This document shows, piece by piece, positions 1 to 11,870 of a DNA stretch of 64,000 bases (position 1 is the first letter of the stretch; the number at the start of each line of letters is the position of its first letter). The notes under the pieces were generated by a model. The model saw only the letters and a program-made list of their open reading frames with translations, was not told the origin of the DNA and made no database searches. The stretch comes from Athripsodes cinereus (taxonomy: Eukaryota > Arthropoda > Insecta > Trichoptera > Leptoceridae): NCBI GenBank assembly GCA_947579605.1, contig OX388314.1:15807982-15871981 (forward strand), written 5' to 3'. Made by a program: the position numbers and the translations under genes.

Positions 1-1603
1 TTTCGCCACGCTTTTCTCAATTTCACCTGTAGGCCGTTTAATAAAAAAACATGTCCGAGGAGGTTTGTTTCGTCCTCCCTTTCAGAATGTTCCGGAAATG
101 AGTCAGTGTCAATACATAGCTCGTATCTTAAATTTTGCTCTATTTCAAATCAAAAAATCGCTCGCTTGACGGCTCGTATCTCAAAAAACCACTTACATTA
201 CATCAATGTTTCACCAATGAAGTTTGCTGATATTACAAGTATATCGGTGCGTTTACAAATCTATACTAAATGAAAATAAAACATAAAATAATCATGCGAA
301 AAATATTATAAAAGTATTACTTTTCAATAATAATTTTTGCGTACATATATTTTTATTTATTTTTTGTACCTACTATTATTACGACATCTACTTACTGTTT
401 TAAGTAGGTATTATTTATACCTATATTTTCATAATCATAGTAAGATTAAATTATTCTAGTTATTATTATAATTTGTAATACAACATTCACTGCACTGTGA
501 TGTTATGTTTTACGTGAGATAACTAATATGTACAATTATTCTTCAGTGAGTAATATTAATTACGTCGTATATATTTAAAATATTATTTTCAATTATTATA
601 TTATATTATTGTTATACCTTACTTTATCTACACTATTTCATGGCAGATAAAATGAAGCCTAATATAAGTGTATTTAATACACTTTTTGCATTTAATATAT
701 TCCTCACACCTGCGTATGTAAAGACCATATGAATATTATTCAACAGATACTCAATTCATACAACCACAACAAATAATTTTTATAAAAGGATTAAGGTGAA
801 AAAGTGTCATGATGCTTGCGAATCGGCCGATGAGGCTGGTTTAAGTACTATCTATCATGGTATTGGAGGAGACCCATCGACCTCCCGGATAGCTCAGAAG
901 TCTGGGGACCATTTATTCAATTATATTTCTACACTAACAAATTTGTCCACACAAGAGGTGGCATGGTGGGTACCCTGGAGGATTTATCATGGTATGTTCA
1001 TAGCGATTCCACCAATTTGTATATCAGACCATAATGTTTGACATCTATAGAGTATATAATATGTCAAATAATAGCAATCGCCTGTATGAATTACAACGCT
1101 CGACTGATGTCAATTACAAGAGTTCGAAACAGGATGGCATTTTAACTAATTCTTAAGCATCGGGACACGTTTCCTGTTTCTAACAAAAGGGAGCTTGCAC
1201 AATCTGCCGGTTGTGTTGATAAGGTGTACATTGAGTAATATTCTTAATATTTAAAATAATTCGCAATTCTCATCCGTGAATATTATAATGTGTATGTATT
1301 CATTATAAATCCATGTTATTATTTTGTACTTGAATAATATGAACTAAAACAGACTTCTTTGGATGGGGGGTCTAAACCTGTAGGGAACAAGCCCATTAGA
1401 GATCATTAAAGAAATGGAAAGCAACGGGAGACTGCCTTGTGGTCTCATATATCAGCACAGCGCACTACTTGCGTACCTACTCTTTTAAGTATTTTTATTT
1501 AAGAATCCTTATTCAGGTGTATACTCGATAATATATAATAGCACTTTATTCATAGTGTTACTTCAGATATCTGAAATTTATGAAATATACAATGTTTTGA
1601 CGT
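1..1603. other. AT-rich non-coding stretch
   Basis: I see no supported gene here. The only longish open frame (about 796-1041, plus) would begin with GTG, matches no family I recognise, and is flanked by stops. The rest is low-complexity AT-rich DNA. Confidence 0.5.
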
Positions 1604-1862
1604 GTTAGTTCCGTGGAGCAACCCACAATGAATTGATCTCCCACTCTTCCCCGTAAGTTTTTGCATGTCCTGTAAAACACAGTTCTGTAATTCGAAAAAT
1701 AAAAATATTTTACGTCTTAAATTCAGCGATAAGTTTTGCCACCTTCTTTAATGTTTTTTGGCACGGAGTGTACAGCTTGCATGTTGTTGCGTGCAGTTGA
1801 TCTGCTGGCTCTTTCTCTCTCTTGGGATATGCTGTGATAGTATAACAGTAGTAGTAGTATGT
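1604..1862 (+). repeat. Family A retroposon copy with (TAG)n tail
   Basis: This is a diverged copy of an interspersed repeat that recurs through the window. It starts with a CCGTGGAGCA block, carries an internal ATTCAGCGATAAG block, then GCTTGCATGTT and a GGGATATGCTGTGATAG block, and ends in AGTAGTAGTAG. The complete copy at 29098-29378 defines the family. A microsatellite 3' tail is typical of LINE-mobilised retroposons. Confidence 0.7.
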
Positions 1863-2576
1863 TTTTGATGTTGAAAATTCTTCAGACAAATTATCTTCTT
1901 ATTTTAAGCTTTCTACCCTTTACATACTAACACTCAATCACTGTCATTAACTCTCTTCACACTCTGGGTTACATTATTCAAAAGTTTTGTCAGCAAAAAC
2001 TTCATCACTAAATGTTCCATCGATAATTGAAAAACTTGGCAAAAATATTTACTACTAATAATTTTGTTTTGCACGTGTTAATACCAAAACTATTGATTAC
2101 CGATTGACACCAAAAGAAATACATGAAAAAAACTTTTCATCTGTATAAATCATACCTCCGTTATGTACAAATAATATTCTACACGAGACATATCTTTTCT
2201 TATAATAATAATAAAATCAATTTGTTCACACGCTTTGTTAAATTATGATCTTAAATTAAATTATACACTATTAATATTATTGTTATTTTCCTCGCACCGG
2301 CCAACAATAACGATGAAATTTCGGCAATCATAATTGAGGTGGCAGCAAGAATGAAGACATGTGGACCCTGGACCCCTTTTTTCAGAGAATGTATAAATGG
2401 ATTTTCCCGATTCTAATGTATGCCTATAGGAATTTGCATTAAGATATCTTGATTCGTTACGCTGGTATCCCTTTTTTGTTACATTGGTCGATGTTGATTT
2501 TTATTCAGTTTCAATGTCAGTTGCAAATGTTTTAACTCTGTTAAAATTTATATTTTATATGTACATACATACATAC
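1863..2576. other. AT-rich non-coding stretch
   Basis: No gene or clear repeat was recognised. The sequence contains short TAA runs only. Confidence 0.4.
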
Positions 2577-2725
2577 AAACCATCACGCCGCTTCCCTCGC
2601 GGGGTAGGCAGAAAGGATCGAGCGTCACTTTCTTCTATCCTTGCATGTACACCTTTCGGATCCGTCACTGTCATGCAATTCCTCATACATGGTGTCCTGT
2701 TCAATGTGCTCAACACGTGACCATC
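2577..2725 (-). mobile_element. LINE 3' end fragment, family B
   Basis: Read on the minus strand, this matches the last part of the ORF found at 5250-5443 and 30090-30205: a Met-x-x-Leu-His block, an Arg/Lys-rich segment, then a frame ending near TCTGCCTACCCC and a short 3' tail. Only about 150 bp remain and the frame is broken. It is a dead 5'-truncated LINE copy. Confidence 0.55.
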
Positions 2726-2958
2726 CTGTAGGATTTGATTTGAATGATCTTATCATTATTGATCCTCGGACGACCACGTCTCCGAGCGCCATTCTTCTCA
2801 GCCAAATATAGGAACCTTCTTGATCATTCTTTCCACATGCCATCGTAATTTATTTACATTTATCTATGGTATTACACCAACTTCGATTCCACATTTTTTA
2901 TACATTTTTCTGAATTAACAATATAAACGTTCGAATAACTGGTCATCTAATGTAAATA

Positions 2959-3063
2959 GTCAAACATATTTTGAACCACTCCAGATAAATCATTCCAATT
3001 GATCACACTCATTAATTTAATTAATTTAATGATTAATCTGGAGTGGTTCAAAATATCTTTGAC
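2959..3063. repeat. Hairpin MITE-like inverted repeat
   Basis: GTCAAACATATTTTGAACCA at the left is matched by its reverse complement at the right with one mismatch, and pairing continues through the CACTCCAGAT and AATCATT blocks. Arms of about 37 bp flank a short AT-rich centre. The structure resembles a small foldback element. No target duplication was found. Confidence 0.65.
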
Positions 3064-3967
3064 ATCTACACTTCTTCTAAGTAAAAAATCCAGTTCCCGA
3101 CATCTAATTGCGTCAAAAAATTCATAACATAAAAATGTAAATAGTATTGAAAAAGACGCAATTAAAAACTTTATATGGCCATTTTGGCATGTAAGCACTT
3201 GTTCTAGCTAGAACGTCTATTTTAAAAATGATTGTTTATGTTTCGTACGAAATATTATTGTGAATGGTATCCATATTATGATTGTGTTTAGGTCGTCAAA
3301 ACAAAATAAATTTTACAAAAGGTGTGGGTAAAGTTGTTTAACAGTTATTTCACTCGTGTATATTATAGATTATTATTATGATTCCTCTCTAAATAGACTA
3401 TATGATTATTATTAACAGTAACCATAAAGGAAAATTAAATTAAATTACTTAACTTTATATTGTTGCTGTTTGAGAAAGTGGCTTTATTTTTTATATTATT
3501 AACTATATTGAAAGGTGTAAAATAATCTTTATTTAGGTGATTATCTTTTCTGTGTTGCTGGTTCAAATTGATTTTATCTTCAACAATTATTGTAAATTTC
3601 TTCTGTTTTTGTGAAATATCTTTCTTACATTTAACTCCTTCGTCCGATACATAACTACTAAAACAATTCATTTCTTATTGCGTCCGTTTTATATTTAAGT
3701 AGTGAAATATTTTTTTTTAAGTGATTCTAACTGAATTCAGATAGCATGAGATTCGAACCAAATGGAGAAGTATTGGGCCTTTTTTGAAAAATTAATAACG
3801 AGAAAAATCAAAACGTTTTATTCCTAAAATGAATATTACGAGAAATTAGATGATAAAAAAATATTCTCAGTTCAATAAGCAATCTAACATATTACACATC
3901 GAAGAAAAAATAATAGTGTAATTTATTTACAATTAGTACCTATTTCTTCTTTCTTTCAATCTATCTA
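3064..3967. other. AT-rich non-coding stretch
   Basis: No supported gene. A minus-strand open frame of 78 codons (3435-3671) is rich in Asn, Lys and Ile, as expected of random AT-rich DNA. Confidence 0.4.
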
Positions 3968-4110
3968 TACCTATCATCAAGGCACATCCCACAAGGGGGT
4001 AGCCAGCGGACTAATATCAAGCCAGGAACACACAAGTCGTCCTCTCTATGCCATAAAAATAATACATTTAGGATAGGAGGCATAATTCATCGCTGAATTG
4101 TATTTGTTAA
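3968..4110 (-). repeat. Family A retroposon fragment
   Basis: On the plus strand this shows the CATCCCACAAG, GGGGTAGCCAGC and GTCGTCCTCTCTATGCC blocks and then an ATTCATCGCTGAATT block, the reverse complement of the 3' half of family A. The 5' part is missing. Confidence 0.65.
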
Positions 4111-5249
4111 ATGCCCTTTTTCTACAATATAAATAATGTATAAGCACAGTAGGTAAGTAGGTACTTTTACCACCTGGCAAATAAAATATATAAAAAAATG
4201 CGAAAGCAAATAAATAACATTTAATACCAGTTTTGATACATACCTAAAACGCGATTTGATTCAATAAAATATAATTTGAAGGGCAATAAAAATTCTGTTC
4301 AAAACAAGTAGCCGATATGTTATTAATACTATTAAAACTAAAGTATTGTAATTGCTAGGCTCAGTATTAATAAACAATGTCATGGACTACCGTGTTTCCT
4401 TGCCATCATGAACCATTAACATTATAAAAAATTTGATTAATACAATTGTATGTTTGGAATGTTTCGTGTTTTGATTTTTATGAATAGTTTGATACATATA
4501 AAAATAAAATTATCATAATATTGCCCCATGATGTTTTATAACCAAATTACAGTATTAAAAGTGTTCTATAAAGTTTGTTGTTATTAGACCTTAATCTAAT
4601 TTATAGTACTCCCACAAGTATTAGAAGGTGTTAAGTTGGTGTCGTAAAATTAAAAACTAAGCCACTTCATATTGTTATAATATTATAAAAGCTCGCACCA
4701 ACACGTGATAAAATAAAATTGTGTTAAATTAGAACAACTATTTATTGATGGTTGGGTTCGGCGTAACACTCAACACATTCATTACCTGATTGATTCGATA
4801 TAAAATATTGAAAATTACTTTGTGAACTAATGATGTAAATACTGAAAAAATTACACATCTTTAGATACTTTTAATTTATTTAGATTCTTGTAGAATTCGA
4901 TCATAAAATTGTGTTGAGTCCCTTACTAAATTTATTTATTGTATATTATTTGATATTTAAATCACTGAATCGAAGCAAAATTAGTAGTAAATAATTCAAT
5001 ATCAGATAAAATAAAATACAATTTCTTAAATCACTTGCTTGTTTATTAATTTTTCTTGATTAAAAGATTTTTAAAATATTTCGTAATACTTAGTTATTAT
5101 ATATACTGACTACACCACATAAATTAAAAATATTTTTAAAATATTTCGTGATTATCACATTGTTCGTGCCAATAAAATTAAACAAATAGATTAAAAGATT
5201 GTCGAAATGACATTTATTTTTAAATGTTTTTTTTTAACAAAAGCCTTTC
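4111..5249. other. AT-rich non-coding stretch
   Basis: No gene or named repeat could be supported. Confidence 0.4.
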
Positions 5250-5470
5250 AAGTAAGTTTTCCGAGAACCACGTGGCTTGATCATGTAGATCTAATTCTCA
5301 AGGACGACAGCGTGTTGAGTAAGAGGAATCGACGTGCGTGTATGAGAAACTGTATGAATGTGGAGGAAGCGAAGGAAGTGTGTAAAGATAGATCTGTTTG
5401 GCGTTCTGTTCTCTCTGCCTACCCCACTTGGGACACGGCGTGAGTGTATAGTATAGTATAGTATAGTAGG
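5250..5470 (+). pseudogene. LINE ORF C-terminus and tail, family B
   Basis: The frame ending at 5443 has the C-terminal layout of an insect LINE reverse-transcriptase ORF: a PRTTW segment, a Ser-Lys-Arg-Asn-Arg-Arg block, EAKEVCKDRS, W-R-S-V-L-S-A-Y-P, then a stop. It is followed by a tail of about four TATAG units (5446-5470). Only the 3' end remains, so it is a 5'-truncated copy. The same family recurs at 2577-2725 and 29930-30215. The clade cannot be assigned from this piece. Confidence 0.7.
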
Positions 5471-6648
5471 TATTTCTTTCCTTTCAAGTATGTTTGACTT
5501 CTAATAACAATATAAATTTGTTGATACATTTTCATTTGTTTTATGAATTTATTAATCACGGTATTTCATAACGTCAGAATTTTTGTTAAAAATAATGAAA
5601 AACGAAGACTAACTTTTCAGTTTTTCAAGGTACACAATTCAATTCATAGGATCTTTATAAATGTACCAATCTATAATTTACACAAAGGTCTTGAAAGTGT
5701 TATAATAAAAACAGACTGCGGTTCTAAATGATATTATAGAACACCATAGCATAACATTTGGATGAACCTATCATACAATACTGTATATAGAGGTAATAGA
5801 TATTAAATGTAGTACGCTATTAGAACCCGGTATATTCAAATTGTTTATTAGAAGCCCCATTAGAGAATAATATGTTCCTCTCGCCTGTGGACGCCGTTGT
5901 TACACATACATAAATAATGTATTGGTTATAAATTATTGCCTTTGAATATATCTACTATGAGAATATTATTAAATAGACAAAAATAATTTTCTGAAGAGCG
6001 TGTCGGTTCAATTATTATATATCGATATCTACTCTTAGCTCCAAGCCAAAAACTTTGTAAAATATTTGTCACTGGCCGATGTGAATTATGGATTCCAATT
6101 ATTTGAAACAAAGGTATGCCAGAATGCCGACACTAATTTTAATAATGTGCCTGATTATAGGTGGTCGGACGCGGTAAATCTTTAAATTTTCATATTCTGA
6201 TTCATTAATTATATAAACAGACCGCCACAAACCGAACGATTTCTGACAAATGTAATAATTTTCTACATTAGTAAAGCATCATCACACTATAATAATATGA
6301 CCCGAAGCTTTCATTTCCTAATTATATTCCTACTAATAACAAGAGGTATGTCTACGTTAATTAAAAAGTATCTAAGTATCTAATCGTTCAGTAATTTATC
6401 AACCTGTGCAGTGCAGTTTATAGTTTGTCTGTGATCGAATATTTATTATGTTATACAAAAAAAACACGAGGATATTTCCTGTAAAACATTACAATTTAGT
6501 ATTGAAAGAATCTCAGTACTGATTCGTGTTATATTAAACGATTGCAAAATGTGACGACATCCGTCATTGGAACTCCAACTCTGTGACTAGCTTTGTGACT
6601 TTTTTCCATAATTTGGATAAAAACCAGCCGATGTTAAAAGGCAGAATT
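5471..6648. other. AT-rich non-coding stretch
   Basis: No gene was recognised. Two short open frames (5543-5731 plus, 5926-6111 minus) have no family features. Confidence 0.4.
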
Positions 6649-6795
6649 TTTTTTTTTTTTTTTTTTTATTCTTCACTGTACATTGGTTACAATATTACAT
6701 ATAAACAAAACAGTATCATAAAAATATCAGTTATACAATTCAATACAGAGGGCGAGTTTATCGCTAAAATGCGATGACTTCCAAATAACCCTTCC
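6649..6795 (-). repeat. Family C retroposon 3' end with poly(A)
   Basis: The plus strand begins with a run of about 18 T, which is poly(A) on the minus strand. It is followed by a TACATTGGTTAC block and then ACAGAGGGCGAGTTTATCGC and a block like CTTCCAAATAACCC. The same order appears at 14650-14790, 32277-32410 and, more weakly, 56694-56830. This is the 3' untranslated end of a poly(A)-tailed LINE or SINE. Confidence 0.65.
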
Positions 6796-9700
6796 ACTAA
6801 ATTTTACTAAGTACCTATTAGATAAATATGGCTCGTAAAAATATTGACGGACACAAAATAATTACACAAGGCGAAAATGCCTATAAAAGCGGTCATGTAA
6901 ACAATAACTTTTTCATGATGTCCTATACCTATGTTTGTTACACGTACTTAGATCATTGCATTCCCCATTTTTGGAAGGTGCCGTGTCAATATAAATAAAT
7001 AGATATCATAATATATTTTACAAAAACCGAAAAGCGGTATTTCATGAAAGATGGTCTTCTCAATCATATAGTAGTTACATATATTTATTTTACCATTTCC
7101 TATTTAATATGGGAAAAAATAAAAAAATAAATATTCGTAGCCACGCTTAGTAATATGTTGATTACAACAAGGTGGAAAACCCTTCATCAAAAAGATTTAT
7201 TGTGATTAATCAATATAATTTTCTGGCCAACTAAAACATCTCTCTCATGCAAATTTTTATGAAATTGTAACATTGAAATTTTTAAACCATATAGCGTTAG
7301 AGAGATTTATTTAAAAATTGCGCTTCTGTGTTTTTTTTTAATATTTGTTGTAAAATTAGTACTAACTTTCTACTTCTTTTAACGTTTCTTCAATTCATGA
7401 AAATTTAATAGTCTCGCTGAATAAATTGACTCTCTCTCTCTCTCTCCCTGGGCAATTATTAATCCCACATGATGGTGGGGTCTGCCATTTTTGAATAAAT
7501 TGACTAATTTGTAAAAATATAACTTTCCATTTATTATTTCTGTAAATTAAATGCCACGTCTTTCATTCATGTGTATTCTATCTAATACATAATCTGTAAA
7601 TCCCAAACTATTAGTTCATATTTTAAGGTAAATCGTACCTATATTCAATACAAAGAAATTAATCATTCCTGGTATAAGTATTTCATAAATCAACCTGTAA
7701 TAATTTAATGTTTTTACAAACACTATATTAGGCGCATGTTATTTACTTACAAAAATAGTGTTCAATAATATATTAAATTCACAAACGTAGGTACAATCTG
7801 TATTTGTTTATAAAACATAAATCAATGTCCATGCGCACTTGGTGCCTTATCTATTTCACTTTCCTAATCTAAATACTCTACATATCTAAAACACATTTGT
7901 AAAAACGATAAATCTTCTAAAAGAAATTATTAGACAACATTTGTTTCCCGACTAAATGTCGAGGTGAGAATATGTATACATACTATTAGTATACAAGGAT
8001 TAAAATGTTCGATATGTCTTTATAAATCAACGACATCGATGGCTATATTTTAATTATCACGGTATGTGTTGACAATCAAACGTCTTGCCTGAGTGATTTG
8101 TTATACACAACTTGATATATTAATTTAAGTTACGAAATTATATCGTTCTGACAAATTGACGTATAGTTAAGAAAAAACATAGAGGCGCTGATAAAACCGC
8201 AAATCGTATCACGTATGTTGTAAAATTAACCAATAATAAAGAATTCATTCGGTTCTAGGCATTAGCATCGATTAAAATGTAAATGCGATCAACACGACAA
8301 ACATATTTTATAATGTTTAATCAGGTAAATTATTATTGAGAAACACCTATGTATTATTATCGTTTATTTTCATATAGATCCGGTTTACATATTTTTTATC
8401 AGACGTAATAAATTCCTTTGGAAAATATTTTAATAAATTATAGGTAAATAATATTAATAAATGATGACAGATACATTTATTATCCGATCTATTTTATGGA
8501 TTTACGCGATTCAATCGTTTCACGATAAAAATATGCTCGTGTAAACGATTTGCGTAGATTTTTAAGTGTCTAAGCGGATTGGATTTTTCGTCATCCTTTG
8601 ATTATTATTTATATTTTTATATAAGTTTTGTTAGTAATCTGCTTATAATTGTGTGCAAAATGCTGAATTCATATTTTTTTAATATGCTCTACAATAGGGG
8701 TTCTCAACCTTTTTGCCACGCGGGCGCAATCGAGAGTATAGAAAATAATGGCGAGCACAGGTGTGATTAAAAAATAATCAAATATTACTACAGTGGTTAA
8801 TATTTTTTATATAAAATGGTAGACCTTTTTTAAGTCTTAATTTCTAAATTCAACCAATACTGCTCTACAATGATAGAATTTTGACGAGGTCGAAATAAAA
8901 CTATTTGAAAAAAATGTACGACCTAAGTTTGTATGACAATAGGTATCAAGATATTATTTGAATAAATTTTAATTAAGATTTAGATATAGACAAAATACCG
9001 GAGACAAAATTCAAATTTATTTTGAGATAAAAAAAAATATCGAGACTAATCGTTTCATATCTGAGAATATTACAAAAACGTTTTTATGAAAATAAAAAAA
9101 AATAAAAATAAAAGTTCCAGATTGTTCCCCCTTTTGTTTGATCAATATTCAGATGAACACTTTATTGTATAATATGAAATATGTATTAAGATTTGTCATT
9201 CTAATTTATACTCTTATTTATCTATACAATATTATATTTACCCAACTAAAGACAAAAGTCTTCATTATTCATTAGTTCTTACAGAATAGGTATACCTACA
9301 TAGTTTCAATATCACCTTCGTTCACTTTGCTAATTAATTATTATTCATAATTTATATCGTGAATATTAATTTCAGTTAAAATTTTGGAAATATCTCAATT
9401 ACAACTTGTTTTTGATATTAGTTTTGTCATGTATTATATTATTTTGTTGTTGAAGTTATTCGCTCCAGGAACTATGTATCAATGTACTCGTATACGAACT
9501 CGTTGTAAGTTCGATATGTTCGAATCCAGCAGAGCACTATCTCACATTTATATCTAGTTTTGTAATATTTTATCAAAAGTGAGATTTAGAATTGTGGCCA
9601 TCAATTTATCACTGAGATAAGTAAGGAGGTGTCTTCTAGCTATGCCCAGGTAATGAATTTACTTTTACAAATAACACAACGCAACCCGTAAATATTGATT

Positions 9701-10978
9701 GAATTTACTTTACTTAACCGACAAACAGAACTCTTGATCGTAACTGAATGGACAATGGACATACAGTTATTTGGGTTAGTTGGAAGATATCGCGTGTCTC
9801 CAATAAACTCGCCTATTATGCAAAATTATTTGTAAATACTATGTTGTAATCTTATTATTCTTGTCTAAATATTTTGTATAATTTATTATTATTATTACAC
9901 AATCAGAAATGTAGGAATAACATGATTATGGTGGAGAAAACGACCATACCTACTCAATATTTAGTATCGTCTGGATGCAGACGGTACAGTGTTGGATTGC
10001 GTGAAGAGAAATAGTAAAGATGGCTGCGAATATATAAAGATTATCTTCACTGTATAAGATTTATTTAAACTTTTAGTTTCACTAGAAGATGGATGATGGT
10101 TTTAGGCATTTTGTGGAATAAGTAAAAAAAAATTATCGTTAAGATCCAAGAAAACAAATCAATTTGAAATAAAATAAAAGTCATTGATAAAATTTAGAGA
10201 AGTTTGTTTGCAGATGAGGTCAGATTTGATAGGTACTTCGATGTCAAATGGAAAAAAATAACCTAGGAAACCGTGTATAAGAAATTGATACAGTTTGTTT
10301 ACTACAGGGAATACCTACTAAAAAGTCAGATGAGATGTATATCCAATAATGAATTTTATTGATATCAAATATGTTAAAAATGTCTTTTGCCACAATGTGA
10401 ACACACAAACTCAAGATCATTTGAATTGAATTAGAAATTTATGGAATCATTTTTAAAACGATATCATGGTTATACAGAGACAACATGTGGAATTATATGT
10501 GTGGCAATTATAATCCAACTTAAATAAGATGTTACAGTACATAGTGCGCTAGTGTCGATTTACAAAATAATAAATTAAATTGTTTAGTCACAATATTATA
10601 TTATGTATGAGAATAAACATTGTTAGTTACAGTAATGATACTCACATAATATTATCATCATTGTACAGTTATGGTATTTTTAAAATTATTTTCAAAAACT
10701 AAATAAAGGCAACAAAATATCTACGTATCCAAAGCTAGAATACCTACTTAAATGTATATACATATCTTATGTTTAACTAGACCCAAAATTATAGTATGAT
10801 AATTATGCTTGTTTGATGAGTATTAGAAATTGCACACTATGTAATTTTTTCATATAAATCATTATTTATTGGCATATTCTCTATTACTGCGATAATGGTC
10901 CTACATAATTTTGATTAACTTTTCGAGTAACCTATAAAAGGCAGTTAATTGCAAAAATCACAAATTAGACATGTACTA
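6796..10978. other. AT-rich non-coding stretch
   Basis: No gene was recognised in about 4.2 kb. It holds a tiny retroposon insertion (7432-7492). A GGGGTTCTCAACC block near 8697 looks like one hAT end without a partner. Confidence 0.4.
7432..7492 (-). repeat. Truncated retroposon with (GA)n tail and 13-bp target duplication
   Basis: The 61-bp segment is flanked on both sides by GAATAAATTGACT (7419-7431 and 7493-7505). On the minus strand it ends in a GA dinucleotide run. This is the signature of a severely 5'-truncated, target-primed retroposon insertion. Confidence 0.7.
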
Positions 10979-11188
10979 CTACTACTACTACACCATCACG
11001 GTATAGCCCACAAGTGGGGTAGCCAGCAGACCAGCTGCATGTAATAAACATGCAAGCTGTCCTCTCTGTGCTAACAAAAAAGAAGACATTCAGGATGGGT
11101 GGCAAACCTCATCGCTCAATTTGAGATGTTAAATGTCTTTATTTTTTCGTACACTTGCCATTTACAGGATACACGAAAACTTACAGGA
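10979..11188 (-). repeat. Family A retroposon copy
   Basis: The plus strand starts with a CTACTACTACTAC run, then an ACACCATCACGG block, GGGGTAGCCAGCAGACC, CATGCAAGC and CAGGATGGGTGGC blocks, and ends near TTTACAGG. This is the reverse complement of family A. It lies head to head with the next copy. Confidence 0.75.
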
Positions 11189-11232
11189 AAGAACATTAGA
11201 AATTTAACATCTTCAATTCAGCGATGAGGTAT

Positions 11233-11311
11233 AAAATAAATAAATAAAAAAAAACTTTATTGTGGAATAGATAAAGTAGCACAAATGGCGGTATTGCCTT
11301 TAGGCCTTTAG
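11233..11311 (-). repeat. Retroposon tail nested in family A copy
   Basis: The plus strand has an AATAAATAAATAAAAAAAAA run, then ACTTTATTGTGG and GGCGGTATTGCC blocks. On the minus strand this reads as a LINE-like 3' end followed by a T-rich/A-rich tail. AGGTATA occurs at both ends (about 11226 and 11310) and may be a short target duplication. Confidence 0.45.
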
Positions 11312-11389
11312 GTATACTACCTGTCTTGAATATATTATTTTTACTGGCACGGATGGGCAACTTGCATGTTCATTACATGAAATAAGTCT

Positions 11390-11454
11390 CACCTAAACGG
11401 ATAAATAGGAGTCCTTGGACTCCTGAAATATCCGAGAAATAAAGAAATTTCAAT
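11390..11454 (+). repeat. 65-bp retroposon insertion with 13-bp target duplication
   Basis: The segment is flanked by ATGAAATAAGTCT at 11377-11389 and 11455-11467. It contains a GGAGTCCTTGGACTCC palindrome and ends in AAATAAAGAAATTTCAAT, which resembles the 3' tail of a CR1/L2-type LINE. It splits the host family A copy, so it is younger than that copy. Confidence 0.7.
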
Positions 11455-11508
11455 ATGAAATAAGTCTAATGGTTACCCACTTTTAGAAGATGCTGTGATG
11501 GTAGGTAT

Positions 11509-11862
11509 TAGTGATGTAACGAATATTCGTATTCGCATTCACATATTTCAAAGTATTCGCATCCGTATTCGCAAAAAAATATGCGAATGTTTTGCGAATA
11601 TTATTTCGGTTATAAAATATCGGATATTCGGTTAAAGTACCGGATACTTACCCGGTACATTGTAGAAAAAGGTACTACAAGAAAATACTTAAATAAAGAA
11701 GTTTTGAAATAATTAAAATTCCTATACCATTCTGAAAATTCGGCGACGGGGGGGTATAAATTTTAATGATTGAGCAATATTGTAGAAATCTAGGCAAGTC
11801 AATATTCGCTATTCGCATTCGCATTCGCGAATATCCAAAATCACACATTCGTTACATCATTA
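11509..11862. mobile_element. Non-autonomous hAT element (MITE)
   Basis: An 8-bp direct repeat, GTAGGTAT, lies at 11501-11508 and 11863-11870, the target size of hAT transposons. The ends are imperfect inverted repeats of the form TARTGATGTAACGAAT. The 354-bp body has clusters of ATTCGCATTCGC-like boxes just inside both ends and no open frame. It inserted at the tail of the family A copy on its left. Confidence 0.85.
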
Positions 11863-11870
11863 GTAGGTAT

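Larger units (their letters stand above)
11192..11508 (+). repeat. Family A copy split by two insertions
   Basis: An ATTCAGCGATGAGGT block starts the copy, GGCACGGATGGGCAACTTGC follows at about 11346, and a GATGCTGTGATGGTAGG end lies at 11490-11505. The copy is interrupted by insertions at about 11233-11311 and 11390-11454. With the neighbour at 10979 it forms an inverted pair. Confidence 0.65.

Noticed and set aside
796..1041. 81-codon plus-strand open frame
   Set aside because: It starts with GTG, has no recognisable domain or splice context, and stops immediately follow. There is no basis for calling a gene.
8690..8770. GGGGTTCTCAACCTTTTTGCC block resembling one end of a hAT element
   Set aside because: No partner end or 8-bp duplication was found nearby, and the motif alone is weak.
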